Shown here: in pieces, positions 37,965 through 46,202 of the stretch
Numbering within the stretch: position 1 is the stretch's first letter
How the letters are laid out: each line of letters opens with the position of its first letter
DNA from: UBA5436 sp050951845
GTDB taxonomy: Bacteria > Bacillota > Clostridia > Saccharofermentanales > DTU023
DNA length: 64,000 bases
NCBI GenBank assembly: GCA_050951845.1
Contig: JBMNJV010000004.1
Location: 62,001-126,000 of the forward strand
Reading direction: 5' to 3'
Translations under genes and position numbers: made by a program
The notes under the pieces: generated by a model
What the model was told of the DNA's origin: nothing
What the model saw: the letters and a program-made list of their open reading frames with translations, nothing else
Databases searched by the model: none

Positions 37965-38900
37965 ATGGCATTAGTAACAACAGAAAAAATGTTTAAAGAA
38001 GCATATGACGGCGGCTATGCGATAGGTGCCTTCAATGTAGGTAACATGGAAATTATTCAAGGTATCGTAGAAGCGGCAAATGAATTAAAATCACCTTTGA
38101 TTTTGCAAGTTTTACCCGGTGACAGAAAATATGCAAGTCATACATATTTGATGAAATTAGTAGAAGCAGCAGTTCTGGAAACGGATATTCCTATTGCTTT
38201 GCATTTGGACCACGGTGATACTTTCGAATTATGTAAAAGCTGTATCGATGGTGGCTTCACATCGGTTATGATCGACGGTTCACATTTAGCTTATGAAGAT
38301 AATATTGCTTTAACCAGACAGGTTGTTGAATATGCCCATGCTAAAGGTGTTGTTGTAGAAGCGGAATTGGGACGTCTGGCAGGCATTGAAGATGAAGTTA
38401 ATGTTTCAGCTGAAGATTCAAGCTACACAGATCCGGCACAAGTTGAAGACTTTGTATCACGTACCGGCTGCGACTCATTAGCAATTGCGATCGGAACCAG
38501 CCATGGTGCTTATAAGTTTAAACCCGGTACCGACATTAAATTAAGATTTGATATTCTGGATGAAATATCAAGAAGACTTCCCGGTTTCCCGATTGTTTTA
38601 CACGGTGCCAGCTCGGTAATGCCTGAGTTTGTTAAGATGATCAATGCAAACGGCGGTGATTTGGAAGATGCATTAGGCTGTCCGGAACCGATGCTCAGGG
38701 AAGCTGCACGCAAAGCTGTTTGCAAAATAAACATAGACTCCGATATACGTCTGGCAATGACAGGTTCAATCAGACGTATCTTAAACGAATCTCCGGCTGA
38801 GTTCGACCCGCGTAAATATTTAGGACCTGCTCGTGATGCCATTCGTGAAATGGTCAGACATAAAATTACCGCTTTTTTAGGTTCAGACGGCAAAGCGTAA
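37965..38900 (+). CDS. fba: Class II aldolase, duplicated copy 2 with altered active-site loop
   Basis: This 311-residue paralogue differs from copy 1 at about 20 positions by my side-by-side reading (about 94% identity). All metal-ligand motifs are kept. The changes cluster in the loop after the second strand, where SSGARKY (50-56) became LPGDRKY; N26 became G and the Asp in GSHLDYED became Ala. These sites lie near the sugar-phosphate pocket in the family, so substrate preference may have shifted. It lies just upstream of the GntR-controlled sugar-acid genes but has its own promoter and terminator. It may serve that pathway or simply raise dosage. Confidence 0.88.
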   Translation: MALVTTEKMFKEAYDGGYAIGAFNVGNMEIIQGIVEAANELKSPLILQVLPGDRKYASHTYLMKLVEAAVLETDIPIALHLDHGDTFELCKSCIDGGFTSVMIDGSHLAYEDNIALTRQVVEYAHAKGVVVEAELGRLAGIEDEVNVSAEDSSYTDPAQVEDFVSRTGCDSLAIAIGTSHGAYKFKPGTDIKLRFDILDEISRRLPGFPIVLHGASSVMPEFVKMINANGGDLEDALGCPEPMLREAARKAVCKINIDSDIRLAMTGSIRRILNESPAEFDPRKYLGPARDAIREMVRHKITAFLGSDGKA

Positions 38901-38936
38901 GCATTATTATTGAATATATATCTTTAATTATTTTAC

Positions 38937-38978
38937 AAAAAGGGATGTATCAACTAGATTGTGGATACATCCTTTTTT
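38937..38978 (+). terminator. Intrinsic terminator after fba copy 2
   Basis: GGATGTATC (38943-38951) pairs with GATACATCC (38964-38972) and is followed by six T residues. The upstream A-run extends the stem. The sequence is unrelated to the terminator of copy 1. Confidence 0.85.
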
Positions 38979-39131
38979 AATCGTGGATAATTAATTTATT
39001 GGATTATTATAATAAAGTCCTGAATAACATATAACAATTAATGAAAAACACGCTTTGTGCTATGTGCACAAAAGAATATGAAATTATTTAAGAAAAAAGA
39101 CAATTTGCTAAATATGTAAAATGTGTTAATT

Positions 39132-39137
39132 TATAAT
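39132..39137 (+). promoter_or_regulatory. -10 box candidate for the GntR gene
   Basis: TATAAT lies 14 bp upstream of the TGGTAATACCA operator, so a bound repressor would sit at about +5 to +20. No good -35 lies at normal spacing; TTGCTA is 21 nt away. Confidence 0.35.
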
Positions 39138-39150
39138 CACATTAGGTAAG

Positions 39151-39163
39151 GTGGTAATACCAC
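39151..39163. promoter_or_regulatory. GntR (FadR-type) operator before the regulator gene
   Basis: GTGGTAATACCAC is a perfect palindrome around a central A. It contains TGGTAATACCA, which fits the T-G-G-T-N3-A-C-C-A pattern of FadR-type GntR operators. The same 11-mer recurs before the ABC operon at 39967-39977. Confidence 0.75.
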
Positions 39164-39190
39164 TAATTTAGTTTAAAGAGTAGATATTAT

Positions 39191-39892
39191 ATGAAACAGA
39201 AATTAATAATCGATAAGAAAAGTGTAAGTCAACAAATAATTGATCATATTATACAAGAAATAATTGATGGCAGATTAAAGCTAGGTGACAGAATCTTAAA
39301 TGAAAGAGAATTTGCTGAGCAATTAGGAGTTTCACGTGTACCGGTTAGAGAAGCGATTTCTGCACTATCTCTCCTTGGAATATTAACACCAAGGCAAGGT
39401 GAAGGTACCTTTGTAACTGAGTTTGACACAGAAAGATTTAGTAAAATAATATTTGCTAATGTCAAGCTTCAAAACATATCTCAAAAAGATATTTTTTATG
39501 TAAGAAAAGATTTTGAATGTAGTGCTGCAAAATATGCCGCTCAAAGTGCAACTAAAGAGGATATCGAAATAATAAAGCACAACTATATTCTACATAAAAA
39601 TGCAATAGAGGAATATCTTACAGGAAAATGTGATTTTGGATTGGTGATACAAGCAGATATGCAATTTCATGATGCAATTGCATCGGCAGCAAACAATGTA
39701 TTCTTTAAACAGTTTGTTGACGCTTTACACTATTCTATTAGATATTTTCATAAAGTATATAAACATAAAAGAGACGCAATTAAAAAGTTTCCTGCCGAGC
39801 ATAAAATTATTCTGGAAGCAATTGAAGAGAGAAATCCTGACTTGGCTTATCAGAGAATGTTGGAACACCTAAATTTCAATATTAATATATAA
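39191..39892 (+). CDS. GntR-family (FadR/FCD subfamily) regulator
   Basis: A 233-residue regulator. The N-terminal winged helix (about 10-75) contains LNEREFAEQLGVSRVPVREA. The all-helical FCD effector domain (about 85-225) keeps the metal-binding pattern with D..FH (DMQFHDAI near 156) and a late His (EHKIIL). FCD regulators typically bind sugar acids or organic acids. The codons are AT-richer and favour AGA more than the neighbours, hinting at a different origin. It is flanked by matching palindromes and most likely represses itself and the ABC operon until an acid inducer binds. Confidence 0.9.
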   Translation: MKQKLIIDKKSVSQQIIDHIIQEIIDGRLKLGDRILNEREFAEQLGVSRVPVREAISALSLLGILTPRQGEGTFVTEFDTERFSKIIFANVKLQNISQKDIFYVRKDFECSAAKYAAQSATKEDIEIIKHNYILHKNAIEEYLTGKCDFGLVIQADMQFHDAIASAANNVFFKQFVDALHYSIRYFHKVYKHKRDAIKKFPAEHKIILEAIEERNPDLAYQRMLEHLNFNINI

Positions 39893-39960
39893 CATAAACA
39901 TAACAAATTTTAAAAAATGGAATTATTAAAATAAAAATTATTAAACTAAAAATTTTTTGC

Positions 39961-39991
39961 ACTTAATGGTAATACCATATTACCATTAAGT
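39961..39991. promoter_or_regulatory. 31-bp perfect dyad operator before the ABC operon
   Basis: ACTTAATGGTAAT, a 5-nt centre ACCAT, and ATTACCATTAAGT form an exact 13-5-13 inverted repeat. The left half plus centre contains TGGTAATACCA, the operator also found before the GntR gene. The dyad could bind two dimers. A GGAGGG at 40011-40016 downstream has no start codon at normal spacing. Confidence 0.75.
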
Positions 39992-40135
39992 GGTTATAAA
40001 AATACATAAAGGAGGGTAGATACTAAAAACGGAAGTTATTTAAGGGAATAGGGAAATTGATTGTATAACAAATATAAGTTTGTGAGCAATGAGGATGAAC
40101 ACATTAAGTAATTAAGATTAAGGAGAATTAATTGT

Positions 40136-41248
40136 ATGAAAAAAAGTATTTTTAAAAAAGTATTGAGCTTATTGTTAGTTAGCATTTTGTTATTTGCTAT
40201 GGCTGCATGTAGTAAAAAAGAAACTAAAAAAGACGAGAAAAAAGAAGACATCAAAGAAGAATCAAAAGAAGAAGTAAAAGAAGAAGTAAAAGAAGATGAT
40301 AAAGAAGATGTAAAAGAAGAATCGAAAGAAGAGGAAAAAGAAACAGAAGAAGCATCAGATTCAAAAGATAAATATCGAATTGTTTATGCTATTTGTGATA
40401 AAGAAACCACAACGGCGGTTGCTTCTGAGGATCGTATGAAAGAACTTGAAAAAGAATACGACAATATCGAGTTTACTTATATGGCAAACAGCAATGCCGA
40501 TACGAATGTTGCTATCGAAAATGCACGTAATGTTATTACCTTGAAACCGGATTTGTATATTAATTACCTGGTCAGTGCAGCAAGTGAACAGGTCGGAGAA
40601 ATGATGGCCGAAGCCGGTCAACCAATGCTTTCTGTCCAATCACGTTGTGGCGATACACCGCTCTGTGCAATAGACAACATCCAAATCGGTCATGATATGG
40701 CAGTGGCTCTTACCGATTATTATAAAGAAAACTGGGCAGATGAAGAAGATGTTCAAATCCTTTTTGCCAATATGCCTGACTCAGGTCAAATGTTCGTAGA
40801 CAGACAAACCGGATCTGAGGAATACTTTGCTCAGGAAATTCCGGATCTTCCGCAGTCATTGATTAACGGACACGGCAACATGGAAACAAACAGACAGATG
40901 TTTGCTGATTTCTTAACAGCCCATCCCAATTCCAAAGTTTTAGTATGGGCTCATATTGATGAACCCGCATTCGGTATTTTAGCAGCAGCTGAAGCAGCTC
41001 ACAGAACAGACGATATTGTAATTGTAAGTACAGGTGGTATAGCAGATTTTTATTCTGAAATGCAAGAAGAAGGCAGCCCGTTATTAGGAACAGTGGATTA
41101 TTTTCCTGATAAATGGTCTGACACAATTTTGGAAGTAGCAATGGATATGCTTGAGGGCAAAGAAGTTCCATATACAACTGTACTTTATACAGAATTGGTT
41201 ACATTAGAGAATTTGGCGGAATTGCGTCCTGAATATGTAAAAGATTAA
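40136..41248 (+). CDS. Sugar ABC transporter substrate-binding lipoprotein
   Basis: A 370-residue periplasmic-binding-protein type I component, anchored outside the membrane. A lysine-rich signal peptide ends in the lipobox FAMAAC (Cys24). A linker of about 50 residues follows (about 26-78), made almost wholly of Lys, Glu and Asp in repeated KEE units, which is far longer and more charged than usual. The binding domain follows (about 80-370, from YRIVYAICDKE). The ligand is unknown; the operon context suggests a sugar acid, lactone or related polyol. The Shine-Dalgarno is AAGGAG, 10 nt before the ATG. Confidence 0.87.
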   Translation: MKKSIFKKVLSLLLVSILLFAMAACSKKETKKDEKKEDIKEESKEEVKEEVKEDDKEDVKEESKEEEKETEEASDSKDKYRIVYAICDKETTTAVASEDRMKELEKEYDNIEFTYMANSNADTNVAIENARNVITLKPDLYINYLVSAASEQVGEMMAEAGQPMLSVQSRCGDTPLCAIDNIQIGHDMAVALTDYYKENWADEEDVQILFANMPDSGQMFVDRQTGSEEYFAQEIPDLPQSLINGHGNMETNRQMFADFLTAHPNSKVLVWAHIDEPAFGILAAAEAAHRTDDIVIVSTGGIADFYSEMQEEGSPLLGTVDYFPDKWSDTILEVAMDMLEGKEVPYTTVLYTELVTLENLAELRPEYVKD

Positions 41249-41279
41249 CGTTTTCTGCCTGTGAGGAGAGGATAACGCC

Positions 41280-42773
41280 ATGAACATTATTGAAGCAAGG
41301 AAAATTTGTAAATCATTCGGCGGTATAAGCGCAGTAAGTGACGTTGATTTTAAATTACGAAAAGGCGAGATACATTCAATCATCGGTGAAAATGGTGCAG
41401 GGAAATCTACTTTTATAAAAATGATTTCCGGTGATCACATGGCAGATTCCGGGACAATAACATTTGAAGGGCGGCAAGTAAAACTAACCCGCCCGGAAGA
41501 TGCGACGTCACTGGGGATCAGAACGATTTATCAGGAATTTAATTTGATTCCGACCATGAGTGTTGCAGAAAATATCTTTTTAGGTGATTTGCCGGTCAAA
41601 AACAAAGTTGTTTCTTGGCCGGAAATGTATCAAAAAGCACATGACTTATTAGCCAGACTGGGTTTAGATATTGATTCACGCATAAATGTCAGTGAACTCA
41701 CGGTTGCAGAACAACAGATGGTAGAGATATGTAAAGCACTTTCAAAAGATATGAAGGTATTGATTCTTGATGAACCGACCGCTGCACTTAACGAAAATGA
41801 AAGCCAGAAATTATTTACATTAATCAGAACCTTATCATCCCAAGGGGTGAGCATTATATATATTTCACATTACTTGAATGAAATAATGGATATTTCCGAA
41901 AGAATATCTGTCTTCCGCGATGGCAGAAAAGTTACTACTGTAAATAAAGAAGACACGAAAGTGTCGGATTTGGTTACATATATTGTCGGTCACGAAATGG
42001 GGCATCAATATAAGGAGCGACAGATAGAGTTAGGTGAAACAATTTTAGACGTAAATTCAATTACTAATAATTACTTAACTGATGTTTCTTTTCAAGTAAA
42101 GAGTAAAGAAATTGTTGGACTATACGGTTTGTTAGGAGCAGGTCAACTGGAGATCTGTCGCACATTATTCGGTGATTTACCAATACGCAGTGGTGAAGTG
42201 AAAATCAACAATAAACCTGTTTCTATTTCGAGTCCGATTGATGCTATGAAAAATGGCATCGGTCTTGTTCCTTCAGACAGAAAAAATGAAGGTTTAATGA
42301 TGAATATGTCTGTAGGAGTGAATTCTACATTCAGCGGAACATATTTGCGGTCGAAAAAAGGAATCATAGATTTTTCGAAAGAGAGAGAAATATTTGAGAA
42401 GTTAAAGCAAGATGTGCGAATCAAAACCACAGGATACAACCAAAACATAACAGATCTTTCCGGCGGCAATCAGCAAAAAACGTTGATATCGCGTTGGATG
42501 GATTATGATTCCAGCGTTTTGATCCTGGCAGACCCTACCCGTGGAGTAGACATAGGAGCAAAATCTGAAATATATGATCTTTTATATGATTTTTGTAATT
42601 TAGGTAAAGCTGTTCTGTTTATGTCATCTGATTTACCTGAAGTTTTAGGTGTTGCTGATAGACTGATTTTGTTTAGTGACGGTCGGATTCTGACTGAATG
42701 TAGTTGTAATGAAGTCAGTCAAGCAGATGTGTTGAATATGTTGAATACAAGCGAAGCAACTGTAGCTTCTTAA
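41280..42773 (+). CDS. Sugar ABC transporter ATPase with two ABC domains (RbsA type)
   Basis: A 497-residue fused ATPase of the ribose/galactose type. The first domain has Walker A GENGAGKST (about 37-45), the signature-region LTVAEQQMVEICKAL and Walker B LILDEPTAAL. The second domain has the degenerate Walker A GLLGAGQLE (about 282), LSGGNQQKTLISRWM and ILADPTRGVDIGAKSE, normal for this family. It lies 31 nt after the binding-protein gene and 17 nt before the permease gene. Confidence 0.94.
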   Translation: MNIIEARKICKSFGGISAVSDVDFKLRKGEIHSIIGENGAGKSTFIKMISGDHMADSGTITFEGRQVKLTRPEDATSLGIRTIYQEFNLIPTMSVAENIFLGDLPVKNKVVSWPEMYQKAHDLLARLGLDIDSRINVSELTVAEQQMVEICKALSKDMKVLILDEPTAALNENESQKLFTLIRTLSSQGVSIIYISHYLNEIMDISERISVFRDGRKVTTVNKEDTKVSDLVTYIVGHEMGHQYKERQIELGETILDVNSITNNYLTDVSFQVKSKEIVGLYGLLGAGQLEICRTLFGDLPIRSGEVKINNKPVSISSPIDAMKNGIGLVPSDRKNEGLMMNMSVGVNSTFSGTYLRSKKGIIDFSKEREIFEKLKQDVRIKTTGYNQNITDLSGGNQQKTLISRWMDYDSSVLILADPTRGVDIGAKSEIYDLLYDFCNLGKAVLFMSSDLPEVLGVADRLILFSDGRILTECSCNEVSQADVLNMLNTSEATVAS

Positions 42774-42790
42774 ACAGAACGGAGGACAAA

Positions 42791-43762
42791 ATGTCGAAGA
42801 AATTAGAAAATATTAAAGCAAGAATATCATCATCGGGTTCTGTGTTTGGTCTGCTTTTGGTTTATATTTTATTAGTAATATTACTTTCATTTTTATCAAA
42901 ATATTTTTTCCAATTAAGTAATTTTGCAAACATCGGAATTTCGATTAGCGTTTATGGTATTGCTGCCCTGGGTGTTACGATGATTATTCTATCCGGCGGT
43001 CTGGATATGTCAGTAGCAGGCAACATGGCATTGTCAAATGTAATTTCTGTGCTGCTTTTAACGAAAACTGATCTTAGTCCATATCTGATAATGATAGTTT
43101 GTGTCTTGGTCGGATTAATTGTAGGAATAATAAACGGTCTTTTAGTTACCTCGTTTGAGCTTCATCCTACGATTGTAACGCTCGGAACCGCTGGAATAAC
43201 CAGAGGAACTGCATTTGTAATGTGTGGCGGCATGTCAATGATGCACGATTCAAAAGAGATTAAATTTTTAGGCTCAGGGAAAATTATTGGTGTACCGGTA
43301 AGTCTGCTGTTTTTCGTAGTTATTTTGATAATTATGTTTCTGGTTCTGAAATATACTACTTTCGGTCGATCAGTTTATGCGATTGGCGGCAATAAAAGAG
43401 CCAGTCGTTTAGCAGGAATTTCAGTTAAGAAAACACAAATGTTAATTTTTTCTACATCAGGGCTGTTAGCCGGAATTGCTGCTCTGATCCTGACCGGTAC
43501 TACCGGCGGTGGTGGCGGTAATACTGCAACCGGCTGGGAGAGTGATATCATTAGTGCCGTTCTTTTAGGAGGAACAAGTATCGCAGGTGGAAAAGGTACA
43601 GTGTTTGGTACCGCACTGGGTATTCTGTTTATCGGCACCTTAAATAACGGAATGTCATTACTTGGTACAAATTCATATGTACAAATGATTTTAAGAGGTT
43701 TGGTATTAATAATTGCGATTGTTATAGATAGTGTCAGAAATAGAAAAGCCATGGCTAAGTAA
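42791..43762 (+). CDS. Sugar ABC transporter permease (RbsC type)
   Basis: A 323-residue permease with about eight to ten membrane helices. It carries family motifs SGGLDMSVAGNMALSNV (about 67-83) and the glycine-rich stretch TGTTGGGGGNTATGWE followed by AVLLGGTSIAGGKGTVFGT. A single permease gene implies a homodimer, as in ribose importers. A strong Shine-Dalgarno (ACGGAGGA) precedes the ATG. Confidence 0.93.
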   Translation: MSKKLENIKARISSSGSVFGLLLVYILLVILLSFLSKYFFQLSNFANIGISISVYGIAALGVTMIILSGGLDMSVAGNMALSNVISVLLLTKTDLSPYLIMIVCVLVGLIVGIINGLLVTSFELHPTIVTLGTAGITRGTAFVMCGGMSMMHDSKEIKFLGSGKIIGVPVSLLFFVVILIIMFLVLKYTTFGRSVYAIGGNKRASRLAGISVKKTQMLIFSTSGLLAGIAALILTGTTGGGGGNTATGWESDIISAVLLGGTSIAGGKGTVFGTALGILFIGTLNNGMSLLGTNSYVQMILRGLVLIIAIVIDSVRNRKAMAK

Positions 43763-43809
43763 ATCGATAAGTATTGTGAAATATTAATAGAAAGCAAAGG
43801 AGAATAAAA

Positions 43810-44850
43810 ATGACAAAAGATTATTTTAAAAGAGTAAGTGCCAAAACCCCGACCCGTTTTTGGATAAACAATGTTACTGAAGAGCAAGCCCAATTGGCAA
43901 TTGATGCCGGAGCTGTTAATTGCACCCAGAATCCGACATATCCGTCAAAAATATTAGGCAATCCTGTGTTAGGTGAGGAACCGGATATACTGTTAAAGAA
44001 ATTGATGGAAGAAGATGCGAACGATGAATCTGTATTAACTAAATTTCAGCTTCTGTGGGTAAAGAAAATTTGTGATATCTTCTTACCGGTTTTTGAAGAA
44101 TCAAAAGGCAGAGAAGGATATGTAACTATTCAATCAAGTCCGATTGATGAATCGTTTGAGAATATCGTAGCTTGTGCAGAAATGTACAAAGATATTGCAC
44201 CTAACATTATGGTGAAAGTACCAGCAACCGAATCGGGTTTAGAAGCGATCCGTTATCTTTGTGAACAAGGGTATGCTGTTTTGGCTACTGAAGTAATGAG
44301 TGTAGCGCAAGCCATTGATGTATGTGAGATCTATGAAGACTGTTTAAAGAAAAACTCTGACGTAAAGACTTTTGCATTTGCACATATAGCAGGTATCTTC
44401 GACGAGGAATTGTCAGCTCAGGTAGAAGCGCAAAATATCAATGTAGACAGGGATGCTTTATGGCAAGCAGGAATCATTGTTGCTAAAAAGATCAGACGCA
44501 TAATGGATGATCGCGGATATAAAGCAGAAATGCTTTCAGGCGGTGCGAGAGGCTTGCATCACTTTACCGAGATGGTAGGTGCCCGTTCAGGGGTTACCAT
44601 TAATTGGCAGGGAACTGCTGACAAATTATTAGAATCAAACGGCGTCGTGATTGATCGCTTCTCTTGTGCACCTGCTCCTGATGTTATTGATGAATTATTA
44701 GAAAAAGTTCCCGATTTTAAACGAGCATATTTACGTGACGGATTAAAAGCAGAAGAATATGAAGATTTTGCTCCGGTGCGCAGATTTAGAAATCAGTTTG
44801 AAAATGGATGGAATAAAGCATTAGATTATATTGCTGCTCGAAGAAAGTAA
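43810..44850 (+). CDS. Transaldolase-family protein
   Basis: A 346-residue TIM-barrel protein. The Schiff-base lysine context NIMVKVPATESGLEAI (about 135-150) and NCTQNPTYPSKI (about 37-48) match transaldolases, including the early-barrel Asn/Thr segment. It is longer than the small TalC/FSA group (about 220 residues) and carries an extra C-terminal part (about 290-346). In this operon it may cleave or transfer a three-carbon ketol unit from a pathway sugar phosphate rather than serve the pentose phosphate pathway. The substrate is not established. Confidence 0.82.
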   Translation: MTKDYFKRVSAKTPTRFWINNVTEEQAQLAIDAGAVNCTQNPTYPSKILGNPVLGEEPDILLKKLMEEDANDESVLTKFQLLWVKKICDIFLPVFEESKGREGYVTIQSSPIDESFENIVACAEMYKDIAPNIMVKVPATESGLEAIRYLCEQGYAVLATEVMSVAQAIDVCEIYEDCLKKNSDVKTFAFAHIAGIFDEELSAQVEAQNINVDRDALWQAGIIVAKKIRRIMDDRGYKAEMLSGGARGLHHFTEMVGARSGVTINWQGTADKLLESNGVVIDRFSCAPAPDVIDELLEKVPDFKRAYLRDGLKAEEYEDFAPVRRFRNQFENGWNKALDYIAARRK

Positions 44851-44899
44851 TTAAAGTAATAATTTTGTTTATATATTAGGAAAGGAACAGGTGAAAATT

Positions 44900-46009
44900 A
44901 TGTCAGAGAATAATGTAGTAAAAGATGATGGTAGAGGAATATTGTCCGGTACCTGGGTATCAAGAGATCAAGATATTGATCGCGATCAATGGTTAAGAGA
45001 TTGTTTTCCTGAATGGGGGACATTCTTAAATCAAGAAATAGAAAACTTTGAAGTACCGGTAGGTCAGGTAGCCTTATGGTGGTGCGGCGGGACATCATGG
45101 ATTCTGAAAACTGATGCCGGCGGGATTTTCTGGATAGATCAATATTGCGGACCTTCAATATATACAGAGCGAGTAGGGAATTGCGGTGTTTGCAGACAAG
45201 GCGGTGCTGAGAGTATCAATTGGTTAAGATTAAATGTACAAGTTATTGATCCTTGGAAATTCAACAGAGTAGACGGTGTTTTCTGCACACACATGCATCA
45301 GGATCATACGGATCTTTATGCTGTTAAAGCAGCTTTGAAAACAACAGATGCTCCATTTTATGCGGCACCGAAAGCTGCTGAAAAATTGAGAGTGTTTAAG
45401 GTTCCGGAAGAACGCATCCATGTTGCGAGAGTGGGAGAATCCGTGCAAGTACCGGGAGCCGAGGTAGATTTCTTAGTTTGTTATGACGACACGGCTATTA
45501 GAACGACAGCCGGTGATGAACTGTTACCATATGAAGAAGCGGCTGTATCATTGTTGTTTAAGACTTCCGGAGGAAACATTTTATTTTTAGCCGATACTTG
45601 GTATAACGACGGTTATGTAGAAGTTGCTGCAAAATATGATATAGATGTAGCTCTGTTTAATATGGGCTTTAATCCTCCTGGAGCTACCGACAAGATGACA
45701 CCATATGATGCTGCCAGATTAGGTCAAACTCTCAAAGCAAAACTTTTGATTCCGTATCACTATGATAATTGGGCTAATTGTACAGGCGATCCTGCAATGC
45801 TTACTCGTCAGTTGGAGTACATAGTTTCCGATTTAACTCCTGAAACAAAAACTGTGATTATGGCATGTGGCGGACGTTTCCTTTATCCCCAAGATCAGGA
45901 TATTAAACGTTATAGATATCCTGATGGCAGTGAAGATTTCAAATATGAGCGTTCAGAACATTATAAGCGCAGAAAAAAATATGAAGATTCTCTGAAACAG
46001 GAGAAATAA
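44900..46009 (+). CDS. UlaG-type metallo-beta-lactamase-fold lactonase
   Basis: A 369-residue MBL-fold hydrolase that resembles L-ascorbate-6-phosphate lactonase UlaG. Shared marks are the start WLRDCFPEWGTFLNQEIE, ALWWCGGTSWILKT, the metal site THMHQDHTDLYA (HxHxDH, about 130-141), FLADTWYNDGY and IPYHYDNWANCTGDP. The ATG at 44900 follows AGGTG; a GTG at 44891 is the alternative. There is no ascorbate PTS, UlaD, UlaE or UlaF gene nearby, so the substrate is probably another sugar lactone. Import by an ABC system means it may be unphosphorylated. Confidence 0.82.
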   Translation: MSENNVVKDDGRGILSGTWVSRDQDIDRDQWLRDCFPEWGTFLNQEIENFEVPVGQVALWWCGGTSWILKTDAGGIFWIDQYCGPSIYTERVGNCGVCRQGGAESINWLRLNVQVIDPWKFNRVDGVFCTHMHQDHTDLYAVKAALKTTDAPFYAAPKAAEKLRVFKVPEERIHVARVGESVQVPGAEVDFLVCYDDTAIRTTAGDELLPYEEAAVSLLFKTSGGNILFLADTWYNDGYVEVAAKYDIDVALFNMGFNPPGATDKMTPYDAARLGQTLKAKLLIPYHYDNWANCTGDPAMLTRQLEYIVSDLTPETKTVIMACGGRFLYPQDQDIKRYRYPDGSEDFKYERSEHYKRRKKYEDSLKQEK

Positions 46010-46202
46010 AGGTAAATAAACCCTTTCCGGACAAGTACAATGAGGCACAGAAAAAGATTATGATTTCAATTGCTGATGAAGCACTTTGCAAGCACGAATA
46101 TGATTTTAATTGCTGAACATCCTCTTTAATAGCCTATATGTGCTTCATTGTACTATGTCTAAACTGAAGTTGTTGATAAATAACAACACAAGGAGTGTTT
46201 AA
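46010..46202 (+). other. Spacer with possible gene remnant before the BKACE gene
   Basis: A frame without a start codon runs from about 46002 to a TGA near 46114 and would encode a peptide containing PFPDKYNEAQKK and ISIADEALCKHEY. The composition is gene-like but I do not recognise it. A small hairpin, GTTGTT/AACAAC, lies at 46169-46187 just before the next Shine-Dalgarno. Confidence 0.3.

Noticed and set aside
43810..46009. Sulfoquinovose transaldolase (sulfo-TAL) operon
   Set aside because: No sulfoquinovosidase, isomerase or sulfolactaldehyde enzyme is present, and a UlaG-type lactonase and BKACE do not fit that pathway.
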